Shown here: in pieces, positions 1 through 6,524 of the stretch | How positions within the stretch are numbered: the stretch's first letter is position 1 | Layout: each line of letters opens with the position of its first letter | DNA from: an uncultured Faecalibacterium sp. | Lineage (GTDB): Bacteria; Bacillota; Clostridia; Oscillospirales; Ruminococcaceae | DNA: 14,332 bases | Direction: 5' to 3' | Assembly: GCA_934512105.1 (NCBI GenBank) | Contig: CAKSWQ010000050.1 | Coordinates: 1-14,332, forward strand | Translations under genes and position numbers: made by a program | Notes under the pieces: model-generated | The model's database searches: none | What the model was told of the DNA's origin: nothing | Seen by the model: the letters and a program-made list of their open reading frames with translations, nothing else

Positions 1-61
1 CATCGCTTGCGCCCTTGGATACCCCCAGCACTTCGTAATAATCACGCTTTTCCTGTGCCAT
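1..61 (-). CDS. dnaJ: DnaJ co-chaperone, N-terminal fragment (cut by window edge)
   Basis: Only the first 20 codons are present, and the gene continues off the left edge. The translation begins MAQEKRDYYEVLGVSKGASD, the opening of a J-domain (helix I, with the DYYEVLGV consensus). DnaJ (Hsp40) delivers unfolded substrates to DnaK and stimulates its ATPase through the J-domain HPD motif, which lies outside the window. A good ribosome site (GGAGAGGTGAG) sits just upstream of the ATG. The gene is co-directional with dnaK but separated by 284 bp holding a hairpin and a palindromic repeat. Whether it is still transcribed from the hrcA promoter is therefore open. Identity is secure from the conserved N-terminus and the chaperone context. 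Confidence 0.93.
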   Translation of the reverse strand, partial: MAQEKRDYYEVLGVSKGASD

Positions 62-107
62 ATCCACTCACCTCTCCAACCTCTCCCGCCACGGTCTTTC
101 TCCGCAC

Positions 108-239
108 AAACCCTCTCAGGCGCTGACGCGCCAGCTCCCCCGAGGGGGGAGCTTAGACCGAGAAGGGAAACTTGTCCTCACTGCCAAAAGCTCGCCCATG
201 GGGAGAGCTGGCATTGCGAAGCAATGACTGAGAGGGTTT
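108..239. repeat. Palindromic intergenic repeat, copy A (MITE/REP-like)
   Basis: The ends are inverted repeats of 11 bp: AAACCCTCTCA at 108-118 and TGAGAGGGTTT at 229-239. The left half holds two adjacent hairpins, GGCGC-TGAC-GCGCC (119-132) and an AGCTCCCC/GGGGAGCT stem (133 onward). The right half holds CATTGC-GAA-GCAATG (212-226) beside an imperfect CTC...GAG stem. The same two-hairpin architecture recurs at 4111, 4277, 9831 and 13149. It has no coding capacity. It lies between dnaK and dnaJ. Confidence 0.85.
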
Positions 240-258
240 ACATTCTATAAACCAGCAA

Positions 259-288
259 GAGCCGCTCCGGCCTAAACCGGAGCGGCTT
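259..288 (-). terminator. Hairpin after dnaK; possible terminator or attenuator before dnaJ
   Basis: A perfect 10-bp stem GCCGCTCCGG (261-270) / CCGGAGCGGC (277-286) with a 6-nt loop lies about 60 nt past the dnaK stop. On the minus strand the 3' flank is only moderately U-rich (TCTTGCTGG), so termination in the dnaK direction is probably partial. On the plus strand TTTT follows, but no plus-strand gene ends here. It may reduce read-through into dnaJ or protect the dnaK mRNA 3' end. Confidence 0.6.
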
Positions 289-345
289 TTGCTCTATTGC
301 GCGTGTGCCCGCCGGTTTGGCCGGGCGCAGCGCTTTGTGTCAGAC

Positions 346-2172
346 TTAGACTTCCTTGAAGTCGGCATCCACAACGCCGTCATCGTTGGGCTTTTCGTTG
401 GTTGCGCCTGCGTCAGCACCGGGCTGTGCACCAGCGGCCTGCTGTGCGGCAGCGGCTGCCTGATACATCTTCTCGAACACCTGGCTCAGGGCATCCTGCT
501 TTGCCTTGATGTCGTCCACGTTGCCGGACTGGACAGCGGTCCGCAGGTCAGCCAGCTTTGCCTCAGCATCGCTCTTCACGTCTGCGGGCAGCTTGTCGCC
601 GTTTTCCTTGAGCATCTTCTCGGTCTGGAACACCATCTGGTCGGCACCGTTGCGGATATCGACCTCTTCACGCTTCTTCTTATCGTCGGCAGCAAACTGC
701 TCAGCTTCCTTCACAGCCTTGTCGATGTCCTCCTTGGACATGTTGGTGGAAGCGGTGATGGTGATGTTCTGCTCCTTGCCGGTGCCCAGATCCTTTGCGC
801 TGACCTTCACGATGCCGTTTGCATCGATATCGAAGGTAACTTCGATCTGAGGCACACCACGGGGAGCCGGAGCAATGCCGTCCAGATGGAAGACACCCAG
901 ACTCTTGTTGTCGCGGGCAAACTCACGCTCGCCCTGCAGCACGTTGACCTCAACAGAGGGCTGGTTGTCGGCTGCGGTGGAGAACACCTGACTCTTGTGG
1001 GTGGGGATGGTGGTGTTGCGGTCGATGATCTTGGTGCACACGCCGCCCAGGGTCTCAATGCCGAGGCTCAGCGGAGTGACATCCAGCAGCAGCAGACCCT
1101 TCTTTTCGCCGTTCAGAACGCCGCCCTGAATAGCAGCACCGACAGCCACGCACTCATCGGGGTTGATGCCCTTGAAGGGCTCGCAGTTCAGTTCCTTCTT
1201 CACTGCATCGTAGACAGCGGGGATACGGGTGGAACCACCGACCATCAGCACCTTCTTCAGGTCGGAAGCGCGCAGGCCTGCATCCTGCAGAGCCTTGCGC
1301 ACGGGGGTCATGGTACGATCGACCAGATCAGCGGTCAGCTCGTTGAACTTTGCGCGGGTCAGGGTCATATCCAGGTGCTTGGGGCCGGTAGCATCGGCGG
1401 TGATGAAGGGCAGGTTGATCTGGCTGCTCATTGCGCTGGACAGCTCGATCTTAGCCTTCTCGGCAGCTTCCTTCAAACGCTGTGCAGCCATCTTGTCCTT
1501 GCGCAGGTCGATGCCGTTCTCGGTCTGGAAGGCGTCTGCCATCCAGTCGATGATGCGCTGGTCGAAGTCATCGCCGCCCAGATGGGTATCGCCGTTGGTG
1601 GCCAGAACCTCGGTAACGCCGTCGCCCATCTCAATGATGGACACATCGAAGGTGCCGCCGCCCAGATCGTAGACCATGATCTTCTGGTCGTCCTCTTTAT
1701 CCACACCGTAAGCCAGAGCAGCTGCGGTGGGCTCGTTGATGATACGGCGGACGTTCAGGCCGGCAATGGTGCCTGCGTCCTTGGTGGCCTGACGCTGGCT
1801 GTCGTTGAAGTAGGCAGGCACAGTGATGACAGCCTCGGTGACGGTCTCGCCCAGATAAGCCTCGGCGTCAGCCTTCAGCTTCTGCAGGATCATAGCGCTG
1901 ACCTGCTGGGGAGTGTACTCCTTGCCGTTCAGGGTCACCTTGTGGTCGGTGCCCATCTGACGCTTGATGGAAGAAACGGTGTTGTCGGGGTTGGTGATAG
2001 CCTGACGCTTTGCAACCTGACCTACCAGACGGTCGCCGGTCTTGGTGAAGCCGACAACGGACGGGGTGGTGCGGGCGCCCTCAGAGTTGGCGATAACAAC
2101 AGGCTCGCCGCCCTCCATAACAGCCACGCAGCTGTTGGTAGTACCAAGGTCGATACCAATAATCTTACTCAT
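346..2172 (-). CDS. dnaK: Molecular chaperone DnaK (Hsp70)
   Basis: ATP-dependent cytoplasmic chaperone of 608 aa that binds hydrophobic segments of unfolded proteins and cycles with DnaJ and GrpE. The nucleotide-binding domain shows the phosphate-1 motif [14 protein letters not shown] (about 5-18), the phosphate-2 motif [12 protein letters not shown] (168-179) and VGGSTRIP (311-318). The linker [15 protein letters not shown] (360-374) leads to the substrate-binding domain. A lid follows, and the tail is Ala/Gln-rich and ends in acidic ADFKEV. The segment after residue 70 is about 25 residues shorter than in E. coli DnaK, as is typical of Gram-positive Hsp70. The start is supported by a GAGAGGAGA ribosome site. 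grpE lies 104 bp upstream, and a possible internal promoter sits in that gap. No second CIRCE is seen before dnaK. Length and domain order are normal, so identity is secure. Confidence 0.99.
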   Translation of the reverse strand: MSKIIGIDLGTTNSCVAVMEGGEPVVIANSEGARTTPSVVGFTKTGDRLVGQVAKRQAITNPDNTVSSIKRQMGTDHKVTLNGKEYTPQQVSAMILQKLKADAEAYLGETVTEAVITVPAYFNDSQRQATKDAGTIAGLNVRRIINEPTAAALAYGVDKEDDQKIMVYDLGGGTFDVSIIEMGDGVTEVLATNGDTHLGGDDFDQRIIDWMADAFQTENGIDLRKDKMAAQRLKEAAEKAKIELSSAMSSQINLPFITADATGPKHLDMTLTRAKFNELTADLVDRTMTPVRKALQDAGLRASDLKKVLMVGGSTRIPAVYDAVKKELNCEPFKGINPDECVAVGAAIQGGVLNGEKKGLLLLDVTPLSLGIETLGGVCTKIIDRNTTIPTHKSQVFSTAADNQPSVEVNVLQGEREFARDNKSLGVFHLDGIAPAPRGVPQIEVTFDIDANGIVKVSAKDLGTGKEQNITITASTNMSKEDIDKAVKEAEQFAADDKKKREEVDIRNGADQMVFQTEKMLKENGDKLPADVKSDAEAKLADLRTAVQSGNVDDIKAKQDALSQVFEKMYQAAAAAQQAAGAQPGADAGATNEKPNDDGVVDADFKEV

Positions 2173-2207
2173 AATGATGTCTCCTCTCGAAAGAACAAAT
2201 CTTGTTG

Positions 2208-2234
2208 TTTATATGATGCTTATGATGATGTCAA
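2208..2234 (-). promoter_or_regulatory. Possible internal promoter for dnaK
   Basis: On the minus strand TTGACA (2234-2229) is followed after 15 bp by TATAAA (2213-2208), about 35 bp before the dnaK start. The spacing is shorter than the 17-bp optimum, so strength is uncertain. A small palindrome, AACAA-ATC-TTGTT (2194-2206), lies just downstream in what would be the 5' leader. If active, this promoter would supply dnaK without CIRCE control. Confidence 0.35.
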
Positions 2235-2276
2235 GCGGATGTTATTGCAAACTCCCTTGCGGGAGGTTCGGCTTAT

Positions 2277-2894
2277 TTATTCGGCCACCACAACGGTTGC
2301 ATGGCGGATGATCTTGTCACCCAGCTTGTAACCCTTCTGGAAAACGGTGACCACCGTGCCGCTCTCCTGCCCGTCCGGGGCGGGGATCTGCTGCACAGCA
2401 TTCATAAAGTTGGGGTCAAAGGGCTTGCCCAGCACCTCGATCTCCTCCACATGGAGGGCTTCCAGTGCCTTTGCCGCCTTATCCAGCGTCATGACCACGC
2501 CCTTTTTGTAGTTCTCGTCGGTGGTGGGGGCGTTGGCTGCCATATCCAGCGTATCCAGAATGGGGATGATCTTTTCCACTGCGTGGGAAACACCGTCGCT
2601 GAACTTCTGGTCGGCCTCGCGGGTGGAGCGCTTGCGGTAGTTGTCGTACTCGGCAGCCATGCGCAGCAGCTGATCCTTGGCCTGTGCGGCGTTCTTTTCC
2701 GCTGCATCCAGCTTTGCCTTAACGGCTTCCATCTCCCGGGCCTTCTTGTTGAACCAGCCGCCGTCCTTCTTCTTGTCCTCTTCGGTGGCAGCCTCGGCAG
2801 CAGCCTGTTCGGGCGCTGCGGCAGCGGTCTTTTCCTCGGGGGCAGTCTCCGGCTGCTCGGTCTCGGGCACCGTGTTCTTTGCTTCTTCGCTCAT
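2277..2894 (-). CDS. grpE: Nucleotide exchange factor GrpE
   Basis: Homodimeric co-chaperone of 205 aa that releases ADP from DnaK. Residues 1-45 are an acidic, Ala/Glu-rich disordered tail. Residues about 50-95 form the long charged dimerisation helix, ending in AEYDNYRKRS (81-90), a well-conserved GrpE segment. Residues 105-150 form the helical bundle, and residues 155-205 the beta-rich DnaK-contacting wing (LGKPFDPNFMNAVQQIP, then GYKLGDKIIRHATVVV). In the usual FDPNxHEAV signature this protein has MNAV where most have HEAV, a mild deviation. The start codon overlaps the hrcA stop as ATGA, with TAAGGAGGA just upstream, which suggests translational coupling. Length is typical. Confidence 0.98.
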   Translation of the reverse strand: MSEEAKNTVPETEQPETAPEEKTAAAAPEQAAAEAATEEDKKKDGGWFNKKAREMEAVKAKLDAAEKNAAQAKDQLLRMAAEYDNYRKRSTREADQKFSDGVSHAVEKIIPILDTLDMAANAPTTDENYKKGVVMTLDKAAKALEALHVEEIEVLGKPFDPNFMNAVQQIPAPDGQESGTVVTVFQKGYKLGDKIIRHATVVVAE

Positions 2895-3964
2895 TCCAGA
2901 TCCTCCTTATAGATCACAGTCCGCCGCGGTACGGCAGCCTGCGGGGTGTCTTTTCGTTTGCCGCTCATGCCCTCGCCCAGCTGGTCTGCAAACTCGTGCA
3001 GCAGGGGCATCAGCTTCTGGAAGGGCATCCGGGTGGGGCCGATCAGGGCAATGGAGCCCCACAGCCCGCCGCCTACCAGATACCGGTCGCTCACGATGCA
3101 CAGCCCGGGGATCTGCGGCTCCAGATCCTCGCCCAGCAGCACGCTTTCGCTGCGGTTTTCCGGGGGTGCGATCAGGCTTGCGGCCTGTTCCTCGTCGTTC
3201 AGCAGGGTAAGGATATCACCCACCCGGCCGTCCAGCTGCGGCCAGTCCAGCAGGTACTGCTCGCCGCCCAGAAATACATGGGGCTTTACGCTGTCCTGCA
3301 GGATTGCGGCTGCGGCGCTGACCACCGGCACAAGCTCCGGTGCGATCTGGCTGCACAGCTCGCTGAGCATCCGGGTGGAAAGATCCACCGGCGCCACAAA
3401 GGTAAGGTTGCGGTTGAGCAGCGCCGCAAGGGCGGCTGCATTTTCCCGGGAAAGCCCGGTGCGTACCCGCGCCACCCGGGTGCGGACGTAACCGGCGGTG
3501 GTCACAGCCAGCACAGCGGCTGCGCTGCGGCCTACCTGCACCACCTCGTAATGGGCGATGCACAGATCCTCGGCGCAGGGGGTGCTGACGGCGGCGGTGC
3601 AGCCGCTGATGGCGGCCAGCGCCTTGGCAGCGCCCTGTGCCAGCTTTTCCGGCTCGTGGTCAAGGCTGGCGAACACCGCATCCACCCGGGCGCGGGTAAC
3701 GCGGTCCAGCGGCTGATCGTCGGTAAGCAGGTTGTCCAGATAATACCGGTAGCCCTTGGCGCTGGGCACGCGCCCCGCGCTGGTGTGGGGCTGCTCCAGC
3801 AGGCCCAGCTTTGTCAGCGCCGCCATCTCGTTGCGCAGCGTTGCGCTGGACACTGCCATGTCAAAGTAATTTGCCAGCACGCTGCTGCCCACCGGCTCGC
3901 CCTCAAGGCCATACAGCGCCACGATCGCCTGCAAGACCCGTTGCTTGCGTGCATCCATCGTCAT
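2891..3964 (-). CDS. hrcA: Heat-inducible transcription repressor HrcA
   Basis: Repressor of 357 aa that binds CIRCE operators and needs GroEL to stay active, so heat shock relieves repression. The N-terminal winged helix (about 1-75) contains EPVGSSVLANYFDMAVSSAT (23-42) and, slightly further on, the family signature EQPHTSAGRVPSAKGYRYY (57-75). The C-terminal part has the GAF-like fold ending in WGSIALIGPTRMPFQKLMPL. I chose the ATG at 3964 because AAAGGAGG lies 8 nt upstream. A GTG 42 nt further out (4006) is in frame but lies inside the CIRCE operator and is not credible. ATG 3958 is a possible alternative. The 3' end overlaps grpE by 4 bp. First gene of the operon and autoregulated. Confidence 0.97.
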   Translation of the reverse strand: MTMDARKQRVLQAIVALYGLEGEPVGSSVLANYFDMAVSSATLRNEMAALTKLGLLEQPHTSAGRVPSAKGYRYYLDNLLTDDQPLDRVTRARVDAVFASLDHEPEKLAQGAAKALAAISGCTAAVSTPCAEDLCIAHYEVVQVGRSAAAVLAVTTAGYVRTRVARVRTGLSRENAAALAALLNRNLTFVAPVDLSTRMLSELCSQIAPELVPVVSAAAAILQDSVKPHVFLGGEQYLLDWPQLDGRVGDILTLLNDEEQAASLIAPPENRSESVLLGEDLEPQIPGLCIVSDRYLVGGGLWGSIALIGPTRMPFQKLMPLLHEFADQLGEGMSGKRKDTPQAAVPRRTVIYKEDLE

Positions 3965-3999
3965 AGCGCCTGCCTCCTTTTTGTATCGCTTTTGTTTGT

Positions 4000-4026
4000 T
4001 TAGCACTCCTTGTTCCTGAGTGCTAA
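4000..4026. promoter_or_regulatory. CIRCE operator (HrcA binding site)
   Basis: TTAGCACTC (4000-4008), a 9-nt spacer, then GAGTGCTAA (4018-4026). This is an exact match to the CIRCE consensus, TTAGCACTC-N9-GAGTGCTAA. It lies about 36 bp before the hrcA start and overlaps the expected transcription start of the promoter next to it, the classic arrangement for HrcA repression. It is the only CIRCE in the window. Confidence 0.98.
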
Positions 4027-4030
4027 GACC

Positions 4031-4058
4031 ATTATAATCGTTTTTGCCCTGCTGTCAA
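4031..4058 (-). promoter_or_regulatory. Sigma-A promoter of the hrcA-grpE-dnaK operon
   Basis: On the minus strand a perfect -35 TTGACA (4058-4053), a 16-bp spacer and a perfect -10 TATAAT (4036-4031). The predicted start, about 6-8 nt downstream, falls at the edge of CIRCE, so bound HrcA would block initiation directly. Matching both consensus hexamers fits an operon controlled by strong repression rather than by a dedicated heat-shock sigma factor. Confidence 0.92.
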
Positions 4059-4110
4059 GCCCTTTGCAAAAATGTTTATAAAGATTCATAATTCTGTCAT
4101 AAAGGGGGAA

Positions 4111-4269
4111 GAACTCCCTCAGTCAAAGCCTACGGCTTTGCCAGCTCCCTCTGGGAGGGAGCCTCTGGCGCACCCGCAAGCTTTGCACTTTAGCCGGAAA
4201 CTGTATCATTATGCCAAAGGCCCCATCTCAGAGGGGGCTGGCATCGCGCAGCGATGACTGGGGGAGTTC
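4111..4269. repeat. Palindromic intergenic repeat, copy B
   Basis: Terminal inverted repeats GAACTCCCTCAGTC (4111-4124) and GACTGGGGGAGTTC (4256-4269) match at 13 of 14 positions. The left half has AAAGCC-TAC-GGCTTT and GCTCCCTC-TGG-GAGGGAGC hairpins. The right half has CATCGC-GCA-GCGATG. Its left 57 bp differ from copy D (9831 onward) at only one position, so the two are recent relatives. It lies between the hrcA promoter and copy C. Confidence 0.87.
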
Positions 4270-4276
4270 AGGCAAG

Positions 4277-4418
4277 TACCCCTTCCGTCTTGCCGCTTCG
4301 CGTCAAGCCACCTTCCCCAAGGGGACGGCTTTAGCGGTGGCGAGAAAGTTTCCGGCATAACCCAAGGCGTCCCCTTGGGGGAGCTGGCTGCGAACGTAGT
4401 GAGCAGACTGAGGGGGTA
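4277..4418. repeat. Palindromic intergenic repeat, copy C (diverged)
   Basis: Ends TACCCCTTCCGTC (4277-4289) and GACTGAGGGGGTA (4406-4418) pair at 11 of 13 positions. The interior keeps the CCCCTTGGGGGAGCTGGC block of the family but has drifted elsewhere, with CTGC...GCAG instead of CATCGC...GCGATG. It directly follows copy B, separated by 7 bp, so 4111-4418 is a tandem pair. Confidence 0.75.
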
Positions 4419-4429
4419 ATCCTCCTGTG

Positions 4430-4470
4430 AAAAAGTAGTTCCGAAACGCCCGCAGGCGTTTCGGAACTAC
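4430..4470 (-). terminator. Intrinsic terminator of spoVT
   Basis: A perfect 16-bp stem, GTAGTTCCGAAACGCC (4435-4450) / GGCGTTTCGGAACTAC (4455-4470), with loop CGCA. On the minus strand it is followed by TTTTT (4434-4430). It lies about 70 nt past the spoVT stop. The 4471-4538 stretch between them shows nothing clear beyond a weak ATGGCC/GGCCAT pairing. Confidence 0.92.
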
Positions 4471-4538
4471 CAATAAAAATATTCTTTCCGCTAATGATGG
4501 CCATAGCGCAAGCGGAGGCCATTCCAAATCGTCCCGCC

Positions 4539-5081
4539 TTACTCCTCCATCTGCTTTGCCAGAAAGGCCGCTGCCACCGCCACCGCCTTGCACTGGGCGT
4601 CCTCCGGGCAGGCTGTGCGGTCCTCGGTCAACAGACCCACCGCGCCGGTCACGTCCCCGCCCGTCAGTACCGGCGCGGCGCACAGCAGCACCCGGGGTGC
4701 GCCCTCGCAGGGCAGCAGGGTCTTTTCCGGATTGCCGGGGCTCTGGTAGGGCTTGCGGGCGTCCATCAGCTTTTCCAGCGGCTGGCTGATGCTGCGGTCG
4801 GTCAGCTCCCGCCGCCCGCTGCCGCTGACCGCCAGAATGCGGTCCCTGTCGCACACAAAGGCGGTCAGCGCAAACTGGCGGCTGAGCACCTCTGCCAGCT
4901 GGGCGGCAAGGGTGTTCACCTCGCCCATAGGCGAATACTTTTTAAAGATCACTTCCCCGTCGCCGGTGGTAAAGATCTCCAGCGGGTCGCCCCGCCGGAT
5001 GCGCTGGGTGCGGCGGATCTCCTTGGGGATCACCACCCTGCCAAGCTCGTCGATGCGGCGCACGATACCGGTTGCTTTCAT
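4539..5081 (-). CDS. spoVT: SpoVT/AbrB-type transcriptional regulator with C-terminal GAF-like domain
   Basis: A 180-aa DNA-binding regulator. Residues 1-50 form a swapped-hairpin AbrB domain (MKATGIVRRIDELGRVVIPK, then EIRRTQRIRRGDPLEIF), the diagnostic SpoVT N-terminus. Residues about 56-180 match the GAF-like ligand domain of SpoVT, although the ligand is unknown in this family. Length is close to B. subtilis SpoVT (178 aa), which tunes forespore sigma-G genes and tetramerises. The start is supported by AAGGAGGA 9 nt upstream. It is transcribed alone, divergently from the flavoprotein gene, and ends at a strong terminator. If the host is the non-sporulating Faecalibacterium, the protein has probably been kept for a non-sporulation role. 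The fold is certain; the regulon cannot be read from the sequence. Confidence 0.93.
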   Translation of the reverse strand: MKATGIVRRIDELGRVVIPKEIRRTQRIRRGDPLEIFTTGDGEVIFKKYSPMGEVNTLAAQLAEVLSRQFALTAFVCDRDRILAVSGSGRRELTDRSISQPLEKLMDARKPYQSPGNPEKTLLPCEGAPRVLLCAAPVLTGGDVTGAVGLLTEDRTACPEDAQCKAVAVAAAFLAKQMEE

Positions 5082-5136
5082 TTATAGTGTCCTCCTTGTG
5101 GTTTCCTTTGTATGTAGTATCTGTCAGCGGCGGCAA

Positions 5137-5142
5137 ATTATA
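5137..5142 (-). promoter_or_regulatory. Candidate -10 element for spoVT
   Basis: TATAAT on the minus strand (5142-5137), about 55 bp upstream of the spoVT start. The -35 position at 17-18 bp spacing reads CAAAGC or GCAAAG, far from TTGACA, so the promoter is either weak, activator-dependent or read by another sigma factor. Confidence 0.45.
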
Positions 5143-5174
5143 CCGGCAGCGGATTTTTTGCTTTGCCCGCCGCA

Positions 5175-5203
5175 TTGCGTTCCGGGCAGGGTTCTGCTAC
5201 AAT
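5175..5203 (+). promoter_or_regulatory. Candidate promoter for the BaiN-type flavoprotein gene
   Basis: TTGCGT (5175-5180), a 17-bp spacer, then TACAAT (5198-5203) preceded by TGC, an extended -10. The start codon is about 36 bp downstream. The -35 matches poorly, but the extended -10 can compensate. Confidence 0.55.
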
Positions 5204-5238
5204 AAATAGGAATAAACCCAAAGAAAGCAGGTGTCCGC

Positions 5239-6477
5239 ATGGCACACATCCTTATTCTGGGCGGCGGTGCCGCCGGACTGGCCGCTGCACTGGCGGCTGC
5301 ACAGGCCGCGCCCGCTGCCCGCGTCACGGTGCTGGAGCGCAACCCCAAGGTGGGCAAAAAGCTGCTGGCTACCGGCAACGGCCGCTGCAATCTGGACAAC
5401 ACCGCCATTGCGCCGGAAAAGTACTTCACCGCCGACCCCGCCGCGCTGCGGCCTTTGCTGGCGGCGGTGGATGCCGCCGCGCCGCTGGCGTGGTTTGAGC
5501 AGCTGGGGCTTTACACCCGCACCGATGAGGCCGGGCGGGTGTACCCCTATTCCAATCAGGCGGCTGACGTGCTGGCGCTGCTGGAGCTGCATTTGCAGCG
5601 GCACGCGGTACAGCTGCGCACCGGCTGCACGGTAAGCACCCTGCGGCAGAGCAAGGGCGGCTACGCCGTGCAGCTTACGAACGCCGAGGGCGGCACCGAA
5701 AGCCTGCGGGCAGATGCCGTCATCTGCGCCATGGGCGGCGCTGCCGGGCCGCAGTTCGGCACGGACGGCTTCGGCACCCGCTTTGCCGCCGCCTGCGGCG
5801 GGCAGCTGCGCCCGCTCTACCCCTGCCTGACCGCTCTGCAATGCGCAAAACCGAACAAGAGCCTTGCGGGCATCCGCGCCAAGGCCGCCGCCCGCCTGCT
5901 GGACGGCGACCGGGTGCTGGCTGAAGAAATTGGCGAGGTGCAGTTTACCGACTACGGGCTTTCCGGCATCTGCATCATGCAGCTGTCCGGCCTGCTTGCC
6001 CCCGGGCGCAGCCCGAAGCACCCGGCGGTGGAGCTGGACCTCTTCCCCGCTGTGCCGGAGGCAGAGCTTGCCGCCCTGTTTGCGGCGCGGGTACCGCTGC
6101 TTGCCGAGGACACGGCGGCAGCGTTCTGGCTGGGGCTTTTGCACGTCAAGCTGGGCTACGCCCTCTGGGCTGCTGCCGCCCTGCCAGACACCGCCCCCCG
6201 CGCCCTGCCCGCAGGCAGCTGGCAAAAGCTTGCCCACACCGCCAAGCACTGGCGGTTCGAGGGGCTTACCCCCTGCGGCTGGCGGCAGGCGCAGACCACC
6301 GGCGGCGGGCTTGCCCTGACCGAGGTGGAACCGACTTTCCAGTTCAAGGGCTGTCCGGGGCTGTACTTCGTGGGCGAAACGCTGGACTGCGCCGGAAGCT
6401 GCGGCGGCTTCAACCTGCACTGGGCGTTCGGCAGCGGCCTTGCCGCCGGGCGGGACGCCGCAAACCGTAAACGATAA
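5239..6477 (+). CDS. BaiN/HI0933-family NAD(P)/FAD-dependent oxidoreductase
   Basis: A 412-aa cytoplasmic flavoprotein. The N-terminal Rossmann motif is G8-x-G10-x-x-G13 in ILILGGGAAGLAAA. The family signature ATGNGRCNLDN (44-54) and the C-terminal CGGFNLHWAFGSGLAAG (388-404) mark the HI0933/YhiN/BaiN family. Members bind FAD. BaiN itself was assigned to flavin-dependent reduction of bile-acid intermediates in Clostridium, but most relatives have no proven substrate, and no bai genes lie nearby. A bile-acid role should therefore not be assumed. The ribosome site is modest (GCAGGTG). Single-gene unit, divergent from spoVT and ending at a bidirectional terminator. GC content is high throughout, as in its neighbours. 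Confidence 0.9.
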   Translation: MAHILILGGGAAGLAAALAAAQAAPAARVTVLERNPKVGKKLLATGNGRCNLDNTAIAPEKYFTADPAALRPLLAAVDAAAPLAWFEQLGLYTRTDEAGRVYPYSNQAADVLALLELHLQRHAVQLRTGCTVSTLRQSKGGYAVQLTNAEGGTESLRADAVICAMGGAAGPQFGTDGFGTRFAAACGGQLRPLYPCLTALQCAKPNKSLAGIRAKAAARLLDGDRVLAEEIGEVQFTDYGLSGICIMQLSGLLAPGRSPKHPAVELDLFPAVPEAELAALFAARVPLLAEDTAAAFWLGLLHVKLGYALWAAAALPDTAPRALPAGSWQKLAHTAKHWRFEGLTPCGWRQAQTTGGGLALTEVEPTFQFKGCPGLYFVGETLDCAGSCGGFNLHWAFGSGLAAGRDAANRKR

Positions 6478-6522
6478 AAAAGGGCCCCTGAAGCGCCAAC
6501 CGGCGCTTCAGGGGCCCTTTTT
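6477..6522. terminator. Bidirectional terminator between convergent genes
   Basis: A 16-bp perfect stem, GGGCCCCTGAAGCGCC (6482-6497) / GGCGCTTCAGGGGCCC (6502-6517), with loop AACC, flanked by AAAAA on the left and TTTTT on the right. It works in both directions, serving the flavoprotein gene (plus) and the S-component gene (minus). It starts immediately at the flavoprotein stop codon. Confidence 0.96.
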
Positions 6523-6524
6523 AT

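Noticed and set aside
289..2331. A 680-codon plus-strand open frame antisense to dnaK
   Set aside because: Long antisense frames across dnaK/Hsp70 genes are a known by-product of codon bias. This one has Leu/Val/Gly/His-rich, repeat-poor composition, no domain, no ribosome site, and it runs into grpE.
2879..4003. A 374-codon plus-strand frame opposite hrcA
   Set aside because: It mirrors the hrcA codons, is rich in Ala, Gly, His and Gln, and crosses the CIRCE side without any start signal. HrcA on the other strand is unmistakable.
4303..4854. A 183-codon minus-strand frame overlapping spoVT and repeat copy C
   Set aside because: Out of frame with SpoVT and running through a terminator and a repeat; Gly/Arg-rich composition.
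5197..6420. A 407-codon minus-strand frame opposite the flavoprotein gene
   Set aside because: It is Gly/Gln/Arg-rich low-information sequence with no domain. The plus strand has clear FAD motifs.
5239..6477. A bile-acid operon based on the BaiN-like gene
   Set aside because: No other bai gene is adjacent, and the HI0933 family is widespread outside bile-acid metabolism.
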